The notes below the pieces were generated by a model. That model was not told the DNA's origin, did not search any database, and saw only the letters and a list, made by a program, of their open reading frames with translations. Below are positions 1 to 4,980 of a DNA stretch of 6,522 bases, piece by piece. The position numbers and the translations under genes are program-made. Numbering within the stretch: position 1 is the stretch's first letter; each line of letters begins with the position of its first letter. This DNA is from Acidobacteriota bacterium (lineage in GTDB: Bacteria; Acidobacteriota; Terriglobia; Acidiferrales; UBA7541): the NCBI GenBank assembly GCA_003161495.1, contig PMOP01000400.1:1-6522 (forward strand), given 5' to 3'.

Positions 1-358
1 GATCATCCTGAATACCAGCGTGGTCGACAGCAAAGGCACGATCGGTGCCACCGCCTACGCCGCTACCAAAGCGGCCTTGCGCTCGCTCGCCAGAACCGCC
101 GCGGCCGAATTGACGTCGCGCGGCATCCGCGTGAACACGGTTGCGCCCGGCCCTATTGAAACGCCCATCTTCGGCCGCACCGGCCTGCCCCAGGAAGTCG
201 TCGACCAATTTGCGAAAGATGTTCTGGAAAGGGTCCCGATGAAGCGTTTCGGACAGCCTGAGGAAGTGGCCGCCGCTGTCGCATTTTTGGCCTCGCAAGA
301 CGCGTCCTACATCACCGGCGTCGAGCTCAACGTCGATGGCGGAACAGGACAAATCTGA
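1..358 (+). CDS. Short-chain dehydrogenase/reductase (SDR), 3' part only
   Basis: This is the C-terminal 118 codons of a classical SDR oxidoreductase, an NAD(P)H-dependent enzyme of usually about 250 residues; the first complete codon is at base 2 and the start lies outside the window. Counting from that codon, the catalytic Ser is S6 in NTSVV and the YxxxK motif is Y19-K23 (YAATK), the usual 13 residues after the Ser. Next come the conserved strand and PG motif IRVNTVAPGPIETP, the RFGQPEEVAAAVAFLAS helix, and the family-typical ending YITGVELNVDGG. The Rossmann GxxxGxG coenzyme site is missing only because of the window edge. The substrate cannot be told from this half. A GTG at base 20 could open a reading frame, but it lies between the catalytic Ser and Tyr, so it is not the real start. 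High G+C matches a resident chromosomal gene. Confidence 0.95.
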   Translation, partial: IILNTSVVDSKGTIGATAYAATKAALRSLARTAAAELTSRGIRVNTVAPGPIETPIFGRTGLPQEVVDQFAKDVLERVPMKRFGQPEEVAAAVAFLASQDASYITGVELNVDGGTGQI

Positions 359-373
359 TGGATATTGCTTATC

Positions 374-411
374 TTGACTATTTTAGCCATTATGGCTAAC
401 ATGACTATAAC
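374..411 (+). promoter_or_regulatory. Candidate promoter/operator of the Phd-zeta operon
   Basis: The perfect inverted repeat TTAGCCA-TTA-TGGCTAA is at 383-399. It is flanked by two direct copies of TGACTAT at 375-381 and 402-408. A possible sigma70 promoter is TTGACT (374-379), a 17-base spacer, then TAACAT (397-402, weak). Another -10-like hexamer, TATAAC, is at 406-411. The palindrome covers the spacer and the -10, which is where an antitoxin would bind to autorepress its operon. Type II antitoxins of the Phd class commonly do this. The repeats are seen directly; assigning them to Phd is inference. Confidence 0.55.
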
Positions 412-431
412 GAGCTAAGTCTGCTCCACAC

Positions 432-436
432 AGGAG
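432..436 (+). promoter_or_regulatory. Ribosome binding site choosing the TTG start of the Phd antitoxin
   Basis: AGGAG lies 7 bases before the TTG at 444 and 13 bases before the ATG at 450. The spacing favours initiation at the TTG. Confidence 0.55.
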
Positions 437-443
437 AACGGCG

Positions 444-818
444 TTGGCTATGCAGCGGAATCGTCAAAGACACAGGCCCGCGCCGGCGATTCGCAATCGC
501 CAGGGCGTGGAACCAGTCACCATCAGCGCGACGAAGGCCAAGAACCGGCTTGGGGAATTGCTGGACAGCGTCATTCAGGGCGGCATGGTGCTCATCACCA
601 GGCACGAAACTCCCAAGGCCGTCCTGCTTTCGATGGAGGAATACGCCGCCCTTTCCCGAGGGGCGCAATCGAGGCTGGACACTCTAAACGGAGAATTCGA
701 CGCCTTGCTGGCGCGGATGCAAACTCCTAAAGCGCGCGCCGGAATGAAGGCTGCGTTTGCCACCTCGCCGAAGCAACTTGGAAAAGCGGCAGTAGCGGCC
801 GCTCGCAAACGTGATTGA
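444..818 (+). CDS. Phd/YefM-family antitoxin (partner of the zeta-like toxin)
   Basis: A 124-residue protein with a Phd/YefM antitoxin fold at about residues 24-71. The hallmark is VTISATKAKNRLGELLDSV followed by a short strand (MVLITRHETPKAVLLS) and EEYAAL. This N-terminal part usually dimerises and binds operator DNA. The C-terminal 50 residues (LDTLNGEFDALLARMQTPKARAGMKAAFATSP and on) are probably the segment that wraps and neutralises the toxin. I chose the TTG start at 444 because AGGAG sits 7 bases upstream. ATG 450 is a close alternative, and GTG 507 would remove a basic, poorly conserved N-terminal extension and give a more typical Phd length. The gene overlaps the toxin gene by 8 bases (811-818), which points to translational coupling. 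A palindromic operator-like site lies 45-61 bases upstream. Confidence 0.88.
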   Translation: MAMQRNRQRHRPAPAIRNRQGVEPVTISATKAKNRLGELLDSVIQGGMVLITRHETPKAVLLSMEEYAALSRGAQSRLDTLNGEFDALLARMQTPKARAGMKAAFATSPKQLGKAAVAAARKRD

Positions 819-1458
819 ACGCAATCGCATCCCCTGCATCTACGTTTTGGCCGGGACGAATGGCGCGGGCAAAAGCAGCCTGGGCGGCGCGATGCTCCTC
901 GAAAGCGGCGCCGAATATTTCAATCCGGATGAAGCAGCACTACGGTTCCGAGCCGCGAATCCCGGAATGACCCAGGAAGAAGCGAACAGCGCCGCCTGGC
1001 GCCAGGGGAAACGATTGCTGGAACGCGCCATTTCCGGGCGGTTGGATTTTGCTTTCGAAACGACGCTGGGAGGAAGCACGATTTCCGGCCTGCTCGATCA
1101 AGCCCTCTCCCAAAAAATAGAAGTCCGCATCTGGTACGTGGGGCTGGCCACTCCTGAACTCCATATCGCCCGCGTGCATTCCAGGGTCGCTGCAGGCGGG
1201 CACGATATCCCCGAAGCCAAGATCCGCGAGCGGTACGACAATAGCCGGCTAAATCTTGTGGACCTCATGCCGAAACTCACCGAGCTTCGCGTCTATGACA
1301 ACAGTGAGGAGGGTGATCCGCGAAGAGGCGTGGCCCCGCGGCCAATACTTCTGCTTCACATGGACCGCGGGAAGATTGTGGATTCGTGCGAACTGGCCAA
1401 GACTCCAGAATGGGCCAAACCCATTCTGGCGATGGCGATGAAACTCGCGCATAAATAG
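811..1458 (+). CDS. Zeta toxin-like P-loop kinase (COG4185 type)
   Basis: A 215-residue P-loop NTPase of the zeta-toxin/COG4185 group ('predicted ABC-type ATPase'). Walker A is GTNGAGKS at residues 15-22. The zeta-typical FNPD is at 37-40, FETTL at 82-86 and GGHDIPEAKIRERYDNS at 129-145; the arginines of the last segment resemble the phosphate-binding lid residues of zeta kinases. Characterised zeta toxins phosphorylate UDP-N-acetylglucosamine and block peptidoglycan synthesis. Whether this member uses the same substrate is unknown. The start is GTG 811, inside the last codons of the antitoxin gene, which fits an antitoxin-first operon with coupled translation. The frame is intact and the key motifs are present, so it is probably active. 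Canonical zeta toxins pair with an epsilon antitoxin; the partner here is Phd-type. Confidence 0.9.
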   Translation: MIERNRIPCIYVLAGTNGAGKSSLGGAMLLESGAEYFNPDEAALRFRAANPGMTQEEANSAAWRQGKRLLERAISGRLDFAFETTLGGSTISGLLDQALSQKIEVRIWYVGLATPELHIARVHSRVAAGGHDIPEAKIRERYDNSRLNLVDLMPKLTELRVYDNSEEGDPRRGVAPRPILLLHMDRGKIVDSCELAKTPEWAKPILAMAMKLAHK

Positions 1459-1483
1459 TAGCAAGCGTGGAATGGAATGATCG

Positions 1484-1497
1484 ACCATAAATATGGT
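1484..1497 (+). promoter_or_regulatory. Candidate operator of the vapBC operon (ACCATA-AA-TATGGT)
   Basis: A perfect 6-bp inverted repeat, ACCATA and TATGGT with a 2-base spacer, ends 11 bases before the vapB start codon. This size and position fit a ribbon-helix-helix antitoxin operator that overlaps the promoter. TATGGT or TAAATA could be the -10, but I see no convincing -35. It shares the CCAT...ATGG core with the palindrome upstream of the Phd-zeta operon. Confidence 0.5.
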
Positions 1498-1508
1498 AGC
1501 ATGAGGCG

Positions 1509-1739
1509 ATGAGAACGACCGTGGACATACCGGACCCCGTTTACCGCCGGCTGAAATCACGCGCCGCAAGCGAAGGCAGTTCCGCGAAAGAATTGATCCT
1601 GCGGGGCGTGGAGCAGATCTTGAAAGGGCCTCGGCGGAAACGCGGCCGGAGGGTAAAACTTCCGCTCGTGCCATCGAAGGAGCCCGGGACGCTCCACCTC
1701 GACAATGCCAAAATCTACGACCTCATTTCTTTTCCCTGA
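1509..1739 (+). CDS. VapB-type ribbon-helix-helix antitoxin
   Basis: A 76-residue protein. Residues 1-38 form a ribbon-helix-helix domain: beta strand MRTTVDIPDPVY, then helices RRLKSRAASEGSSAKE and LILRGVEQIL. This fold binds operator DNA as a dimer. A basic linker (PRRKRGRRVKLP) and a short tail follow, which would contact the PIN toxin. ATG 1509 is the only start available in this frame, because a stop codon lies at 1497-1499. Only AGG at 1504-1506, 2 bases before the ATG, resembles a Shine-Dalgarno site, so translation may be weak or from a very short leader. The 3' end overlaps the toxin gene by 35 bases. VapB is the usual name for antitoxins of PIN toxins; the subfamily is not certain. 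Confidence 0.82.
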   Translation: MRTTVDIPDPVYRRLKSRAASEGSSAKELILRGVEQILKGPRRKRGRRVKLPLVPSKEPGTLHLDNAKIYDLISFP

Positions 1740-2154
1740 CATCAACGTCTGGATCGCGCTCACGATTGAGAGGCACGTCCACCACGTGCGAGCGACGAAA
1801 TGGTTCGACTCCCTTGGCGACTCAGGCCGCCTGTTCTTTTGCAGATTCACGCAACTGGGATTGCTGCGACTCCTGACCCTCGAGGCGGTGATGGGCCAGA
1901 AGGAAGTGATGGCTCAAGCGGAAGCATGGAAAACGTATGACCGCTGGCTGCAGGATGAACGAATCGGTTTTCTGGACGAGCCTCCGGAGATCGAAGCCGC
2001 GTTTCGCGGTTTAACGCAGTCGGGTCAAGCCGCTCCGAAGGATTGGGCCGATTCCTACCTTGCCGCGTTTGCCCTGGCGGCTCAATTGACCTTTGTAACG
2101 TTCGATCAGGCGTTTTCAAGCAAGACAAAACAGCTTGCCCTTCTCAAGCCTTAA
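1705..2154 (+). CDS. VapC-type PIN-domain ribonuclease toxin
   Basis: A 149-residue PIN-domain protein of the VapC class, Mg-dependent endoribonucleases that typically cut tRNA or rRNA and are held inactive by VapB. The first metal-binding Asp is D12 in FPDINVWIAL. The middle segment FFCRFTQLGLLRLLT (44-58) is typical of the VapC subgroup named after the mycobacterial PIN family. The C-terminal acidic residues are D116 in WADSYLAAFA and D134 in FVTFDQAF. The second acidic position of many PIN domains seems to be Q50 here, which from memory is usual in this subgroup, so I do not call it defective. The start ATG 1705 lies 35 bases inside vapB with no clear ribosome site, pointing to coupled translation. 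Length and frame are complete. Confidence 0.88.
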   Translation: MPKSTTSFLFPDINVWIALTIERHVHHVRATKWFDSLGDSGRLFFCRFTQLGLLRLLTLEAVMGQKEVMAQAEAWKTYDRWLQDERIGFLDEPPEIEAAFRGLTQSGQAAPKDWADSYLAAFALAAQLTFVTFDQAFSSKTKQLALLKP

Positions 2155-2181
2155 CGAAAAAGCCTGGAAATAGGTGAAGGA

Positions 2182-2290
2182 TTACAGCAAATCCCCGAAT
2201 TCGTCATTCGTCAGGTCTGCCTGCTCGATGATCGGCTCGAGGGTTCCGCGCTTCAAATCCTTGTTGTGGAAAGGTACTGTTAGGCGCATG
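2182..2290 (-). pseudogene. Relic: C-terminal fragment of a HicA toxin gene
   Basis: Read on the minus strand, this stretch encodes MRLTVPFHNKDLKRGTLEP and IIEQADLTNDEFGDLL, then a stop (complement of 2182-2184). It matches the last 34 or so residues of the intact HicA encoded at 2862-3092 almost residue for residue. A by-eye nucleotide comparison gives 82 of 109 bases identical (about 75%). The N-terminal half, with the catalytic His region, is missing. Upstream the frame meets a stop (complement of 2305-2307), and the sequence there belongs to the next gene. No hicB lies beside it. It is a decayed paralogue or the scar of a recombination event. Confidence 0.8.
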
Positions 2291-2313
2291 CAGACATGCC
2301 CACATCAGATGCC

Positions 2314-2319
2314 GAGGGG
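2314..2319 (+). promoter_or_regulatory. Ribosome binding site supporting GTG 2326
   Basis: GAGGGG lies 6 bases before a GTG at 2326. The upstream in-frame ATG at 2296 has no comparable site. This decides the start given for the SnoaL-like gene. Confidence 0.45.
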
Positions 2320-2325
2320 TTCTTT

Positions 2326-2766
2326 GTGAAAAAAGACGGATACGCGGATTTTGAAGCGCTGAATCCATTTTTCGAAATCGTCCTCAGAGGCCTGAGCGGG
2401 CTGGTTGACGGGGAACACTATTTCGATACGTTCGCCGAGGACGCCATCTTCGAGTCCCGCTATCACTTTCCGGGCTGGCCTGCAACGATTCGAGGACGAG
2501 CCAATCTAATAGAAAACCTCTCGGGATACGGCAAGACGATCAAGCTTCACTCCGGCGACGCACTTGTTGTACATCGAACCCAGAATAATCGCGTCGTCAT
2601 CCTCGAATACGAAGTGCACGGGAAGATTGTTTCAAGCGGCGCACCCTATGACAACAGACTAATCTCCGTTGTCACAATTGAGAACAGAAAGATCGTACAT
2701 TGGAGGGACTACATGGACTCCCTAACCGCCTGGACGGCCCTGAATCCACGCGGGAAAGCAAGATAG
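2326..2766 (+). CDS. SnoaL/NTF2-like family protein
   Basis: A protein of 146 residues from GTG 2326, or 156 from ATG 2296, of the usual size for a single NTF2/SnoaL-like cone-shaped domain. Numbering from GTG, the N-terminal helices are at about 9-40 (FEALNPFFEIVLRGLSGLVD), followed by FDTFAEDAIFESRYHFPGWP (33-52), which lines the cavity in this fold. The curved-sheet strands are VVILEYEVHGKIV and the ending SVVTIENRKIVHWRDYMDS (114-132), a very common family ending. Members act as small isomerases, cyclases or ligand-binding proteins; the substrate cannot be inferred. I prefer GTG 2326 for its GAGGGG site. The gene is flanked by same-orientation hicA-derived sequences (2182-2290 and 2862-2970), so it may have been inserted beside a hicA copy. 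Confidence 0.82.
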   Translation: MKKDGYADFEALNPFFEIVLRGLSGLVDGEHYFDTFAEDAIFESRYHFPGWPATIRGRANLIENLSGYGKTIKLHSGDALVVHRTQNNRVVILEYEVHGKIVSSGAPYDNRLISVVTIENRKIVHWRDYMDSLTAWTALNPRGKAR

Positions 2767-2829
2767 AAGCCCCGCCCTTCCAACAGCGATGAACGGAGCG
2801 CCCACAAATTGAAGTTCCCGCAAAGCCCA
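2763..2829 (+). repeat. Dispersed intergenic repeat, partial copy C
   Basis: This copy begins at the stop codon of the SnoaL-like gene. It shares CCCCGCCCTTCCAACA (2770-2785) and CCCGCAAAGCCCA at its end with the copy at 4981-5092; the roughly 60-base core aligns with one gap. It lacks the first 45 or so bases of the longer copies. Its hairpin is degraded and no T-run follows on either strand, so I do not call it a terminator. It lies between the convergent SnoaL-like and hicA genes. Confidence 0.72.
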
Positions 2830-2861
2830 TGACGAGAATGTGTCGCAAAATGGGTCGAGCC

Positions 2862-3092
2862 TTACAGCAAATCCCTAAACTCGTCTGTGGTTAGACCTGC
2901 TTGCTCGATGATTGAGGCGAGAGTTCTGCGTTTCAAATCTTTATTGTGATACGGGAGAGTTACGCGCAGGTGCGGCTTCTCCGGATGCTTGAGGACATGA
3001 TGGCTTCCTGAAGTGTGGTGGATGAAGAACCCTGCCCTGCCAAGCGCCCTCAAAACTTCCTTGGGCTTAACCGCAGGCAGGCGCTGACTCAT
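2862..3092 (-). CDS. hicA: HicA mRNA interferase toxin
   Basis: A 76-residue HicA toxin with a small dsRBD-like fold; the family cleaves mRNA independently of ribosomes. The N-terminal part KPKEVLRALGRAGFF leads to the catalytic His region SGSHHVL (residues 28-34). Then come HLRVTLPYHNKDLKRRTLAS (41-60) and the family-typical ending IIEQAGLTTDEFRDLL. I start it at the ATG at 3092-3090, whose bases overlap the hicB stop (ATGA). A start further upstream at 3272 would read a basic, low-complexity stretch through hicB in another frame and is not credible. The antitoxin gene comes first in this operon, as in many hicBA loci, so the toxin is made only when hicB is translated. The motifs are intact, so it is probably functional. 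Confidence 0.92.
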   Translation of the reverse strand: MSQRLPAVKPKEVLRALGRAGFFIHHTSGSHHVLKHPEKPHLRVTLPYHNKDLKRRTLASIIEQAGLTTDEFRDLL

Positions 3093-3373
3093 GCGGGAAT
3101 CGCGACGCTGATTTTCTCTTTTACCGGGTCTGAAACGAATTTCGGATCGCTCGGAATTGCTTCTCCGTCCTTCCGAAGACTTTCGAGATAAGCGCGAATG
3201 GCATCCTGGGCCATTTTTCGCGCTTCTGCCAAGGTATCTCCCTCTGTGACGAGGCCTGGAAGTGCTGGACACGTGACTACATAGCCGCCCTCGGCAGCCG
3301 GCTCAAAAAACACAGTGAAACTATACTCGCTTACGGTTTCCTGTTTCGACGTGTTGTGTTTTTTGTGCTTCAT
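3089..3373 (-). CDS. hicB: HicB antitoxin (short COG1598 type)
   Basis: A 94-residue HicB antitoxin. Residues 16-65 carry the RNase-H-like HicB fold: YSFTVFFEPAAEGGYVVTCPALPGLVTEGDTLAEARKMAQDAI, followed by AYLESLRKDGEAIP. This domain binds and covers HicA. The tail (about 20 residues) is too short for the helix-turn-helix or ribbon-helix-helix domain found in longer HicB proteins, so direct operator binding is uncertain. The start ATG 3373-3371 has AAGGA 5 bases upstream on the minus strand (3383-3379). The stop overlaps the hicA start by four bases, giving a coupled hicB-hicA operon. A divergent small gene begins at 3455, leaving about 80 bases for both promoters; I found no convincing -10/-35 pair there. 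Confidence 0.92.
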   Translation of the reverse strand: MKHKKHNTSKQETVSEYSFTVFFEPAAEGGYVVTCPALPGLVTEGDTLAEARKMAQDAIRAYLESLRKDGEAIPSDPKFVSDPVKEKISVAIPA

Positions 3374-3454
3374 GGCTATCCTTGGCTGACAGGCGAGAAT
3401 TACGTTTTGTCTTCGAATTCAGCGTATCACTCCATTTGGGGAAGTCAAACGGGA

Positions 3455-3619
3455 ATGGCGAATGGTATCCGAGTGATTCATACTCCTAAACCGCTGATTG
3501 AGAAACGTATTGCGGAAGGTCTCGACGACATCCGGAAGGGCCGAGTGCACGGGCCGTTTCGATCTGTGCCAGCGCTTCTTCGGTCACTTCACCGGACCAA
3601 GAAAAACAAGAATACCTAG
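3455..3619 (+). CDS. Small protein resembling a RelB/ParD-type antitoxin tail (orphan)
   Basis: A 54-residue protein from ATG 3455, with GGGA immediately before it and GGGGA at 3438-3442. Its middle, EKRIAEGLDDIRKGRVHGPFRSVPALLRSLHR, has the 'EGL-D-RxGRVxGPF-(T/S)-V-xx-L-xx-LH' pattern that I associate with the C-terminal half of many RelB/ParD/AbrB-like antitoxins. The DNA-binding N-terminal half is short or absent, and no RelE/ParE toxin gene follows. The frame is open back to 3356, but that longer version would overlap the start of hicB on the other strand and reads as non-protein-like. It could be an orphan antitoxin, a remnant, or part of a TA pair whose toxin was lost. The homology is recalled from pattern and not verified. 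Confidence 0.5.
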   Translation: MANGIRVIHTPKPLIEKRIAEGLDDIRKGRVHGPFRSVPALLRSLHRTKKNKNT

Positions 3620-3624
3620 TGCGA

Positions 3625-3704
3625 GCGGGTTCTCCGTTTGATTTTTCGTGTCAAGGTCCGTGTAACTGCGATAAAAGCCCCGCACTTCCAACCCGAAGGA
3701 CCGG
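3625..3704 (+). repeat. Dispersed intergenic repeat, copy A
   Basis: These 80 bases align without gaps to 4981-5060, with 63 of 80 identical by hand count. Conserved blocks are GCGGGTTCT at the start, TAACTGC near the middle, and CCCCGC then CTTCCAAC further on. The hairpin part is imperfect in this copy. It lies between the orphan antitoxin-like gene and the zinc-ribbon/HEPN gene, in the same orientation as the other two copies. Confidence 0.78.
3638..3666 (+). promoter_or_regulatory. Weak candidate promoter for the zinc-ribbon/HEPN gene
   Basis: TTGATT (3638-3643), a 17-base spacer and TGTAAC (3661-3666) lie inside repeat copy A, about 62 bases before ATG 3729. Each hexamer matches the sigma70 consensus at four of six positions. 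If real, the repeat would supply the promoter of the following gene. Confidence 0.22.
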
Positions 3705-3728
3705 CCATCCGTCCCAATTAGTTAAGAC

Positions 3729-4925
3729 ATGATAAAGTTAACAGCGAACATGGCTGACCAAAAGGAGTTTCGAGAGGTTGCACACAGCGGCGGGAAAGTA
3801 ACAATTTCCGTAAAAGTTGACCCTGCGGGTCAAAAGAGATACCAACAAAAATGGGAGCACTGTAGACCCAATGCTGCAGCCCTATTCGCAGTATATGCAG
3901 TTCCACCCGGCTTGGTACTGTGCCAGGTAAATTTGGGAGGAATAGGTTCAACGCAAGACCAACCGCCAGTCCCAGGTTCCTTCCAGGTATTTATTTCTTC
4001 AGACAGTGAGGGTAAGTTCGGGCGACAGTGTCCAGTGTGCGGTGAATACTGGCGCAGTGACTTGGGTGCGCACGTTTGTCCGTACTGTGGCACTCAAGCG
4101 GACGTCGTCGCCTTCTTGACAATTGCCCAGAGATCTTACGTTGAGCAGTACTGCGCCAAGATGATTGAAGCCTTGGAAGTGGAAGTCGGCGGCGAATACG
4201 TCATTGACATGGACGCAGTAGCCGATGCGGCTGATGCCTCAGTTGGGGAGAAGCCTCCTTTCTACTACGTCGAGCTCAGCCAGCAAAATAGATTCACATG
4301 TAAAGCGTGCGACGGTTTTAACGACATTCTCGGGACGTTCGGCTACTGCACAGTATGTGGTACCAGAAATGATTTTCAAGAGTTGTCGGACAAGACTATC
4401 AAGCCTCTTCGAGATCGAATCAACGCTGGAGGACCTTACGAGGCATGTGTTCGCGACGCCGTTGCCGCGTTTGATTCCTTTGTAAGCCAATATGTTAAAC
4501 AGCTAATCCGTCATGTTCCCTTGACTCCCGCCCGTAGGAACCGACTTGAAAATGGCCCCTTCCACAACTTACAGATGGTTGCAAAAGAACTCAAAACCAC
4601 ATTCGACATTGATATTCTAGATGGGCTTAAACCTGATGACATTGAATTCGGAAAACTCATGTTTTATCGTCGGCATGTATACGAACACGAAGGTGGCGAA
4701 GCAGATGAAGAATATATCGCCAAGAGCGGTGACAATACAGTCAAGCCAAAGCAGGCGCTTCGCGAAACCATTGAGTCGGCCCATCGGGTTGCGGCCACTG
4801 TTTTGAAGTTGGCCTCTAACCTTCATAATGGCTTTCACGAGATGATCCCGCCCTTGAAAGGACCTATTGAGGAATTTCGGAGGTATCAAGAACAGATTAA
4901 GAAGAGGCACGCCGGTGAGGATTAA
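3729..4925 (+). CDS. Double zinc-ribbon protein with C-terminal HEPN-like domain
   Basis: I recognise no named family for this 398-residue protein, but the layout is clear. Residues 20-95 are beta-rich. Zinc ribbon 1 is C101-x2-C104-x12-C117-x2-C120 (CPVC...CPYC) and ribbon 2 is C191-x2-C194-x12-C207-x2-C210 (CKAC...CTVC), with identical spacing, so they may have arisen by duplication. An acidic linker (156-170) lies between them. Residues about 225-375 are helical and contain RRHVYEHEGGEADEEYI; R315-H316-xxx-H320 fits the HEPN RNase motif R-[N/D/H]-xxx-H, and the following G-(x)n-D-x2-Y also suits HEPN. Many HEPN proteins are RNases in TA, abortive-infection or CRISPR systems, so a zinc-ribbon-targeted RNase is inferred. 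ATG 3729 and ATG 3750 are both possible starts and neither has a good ribosome site. Lower G+C than the left genes and flanking direct repeats suggest acquisition. Confidence 0.85.
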   Translation: MIKLTANMADQKEFREVAHSGGKVTISVKVDPAGQKRYQQKWEHCRPNAAALFAVYAVPPGLVLCQVNLGGIGSTQDQPPVPGSFQVFISSDSEGKFGRQCPVCGEYWRSDLGAHVCPYCGTQADVVAFLTIAQRSYVEQYCAKMIEALEVEVGGEYVIDMDAVADAADASVGEKPPFYYVELSQQNRFTCKACDGFNDILGTFGYCTVCGTRNDFQELSDKTIKPLRDRINAGGPYEACVRDAVAAFDSFVSQYVKQLIRHVPLTPARRNRLENGPFHNLQMVAKELKTTFDIDILDGLKPDDIEFGKLMFYRRHVYEHEGGEADEEYIAKSGDNTVKPKQALRETIESAHRVAATVLKLASNLHNGFHEMIPPLKGPIEEFRRYQEQIKKRHAGED

Positions 4926-4980
4926 TCATCTGCGTAGTTCCCAAAATAGTTCAATTCAATACGCCTGAGGCTCTTCAAAG

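Noticed and set aside
405..668. Minus-strand frame antisense to the Phd antitoxin
   Set aside because: It is a shadow of a clearly recognised antitoxin gene and shows no protein family features.
1249..1674. 141-residue minus-strand frame across the zeta and vapB genes
   Set aside because: It is antisense to two recognisable genes and has no family resemblance.
2862..3272. Longer HicA reading frame starting at 3272 on the minus strand
   Set aside because: The extra N-terminal 60 residues are basic and low-complexity and run through hicB in another frame. The ATG at 3092 overlaps the hicB stop in a typical ATGA arrangement and gives the normal HicA length.
3356..3454. N-terminal extension of the orphan antitoxin-like frame
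   Set aside because: It overlaps the start of hicB on the opposite strand and its residues show no family pattern. ATG 3455 is the better start.
3426..3477. Inverted repeat ATCACTC / GAGTGAT between hicB and the orphan antitoxin-like gene
   Set aside because: The arms are only 7 bases and are 39 bases apart, with one arm inside the coding region. This is expected by chance and was not called an operator.
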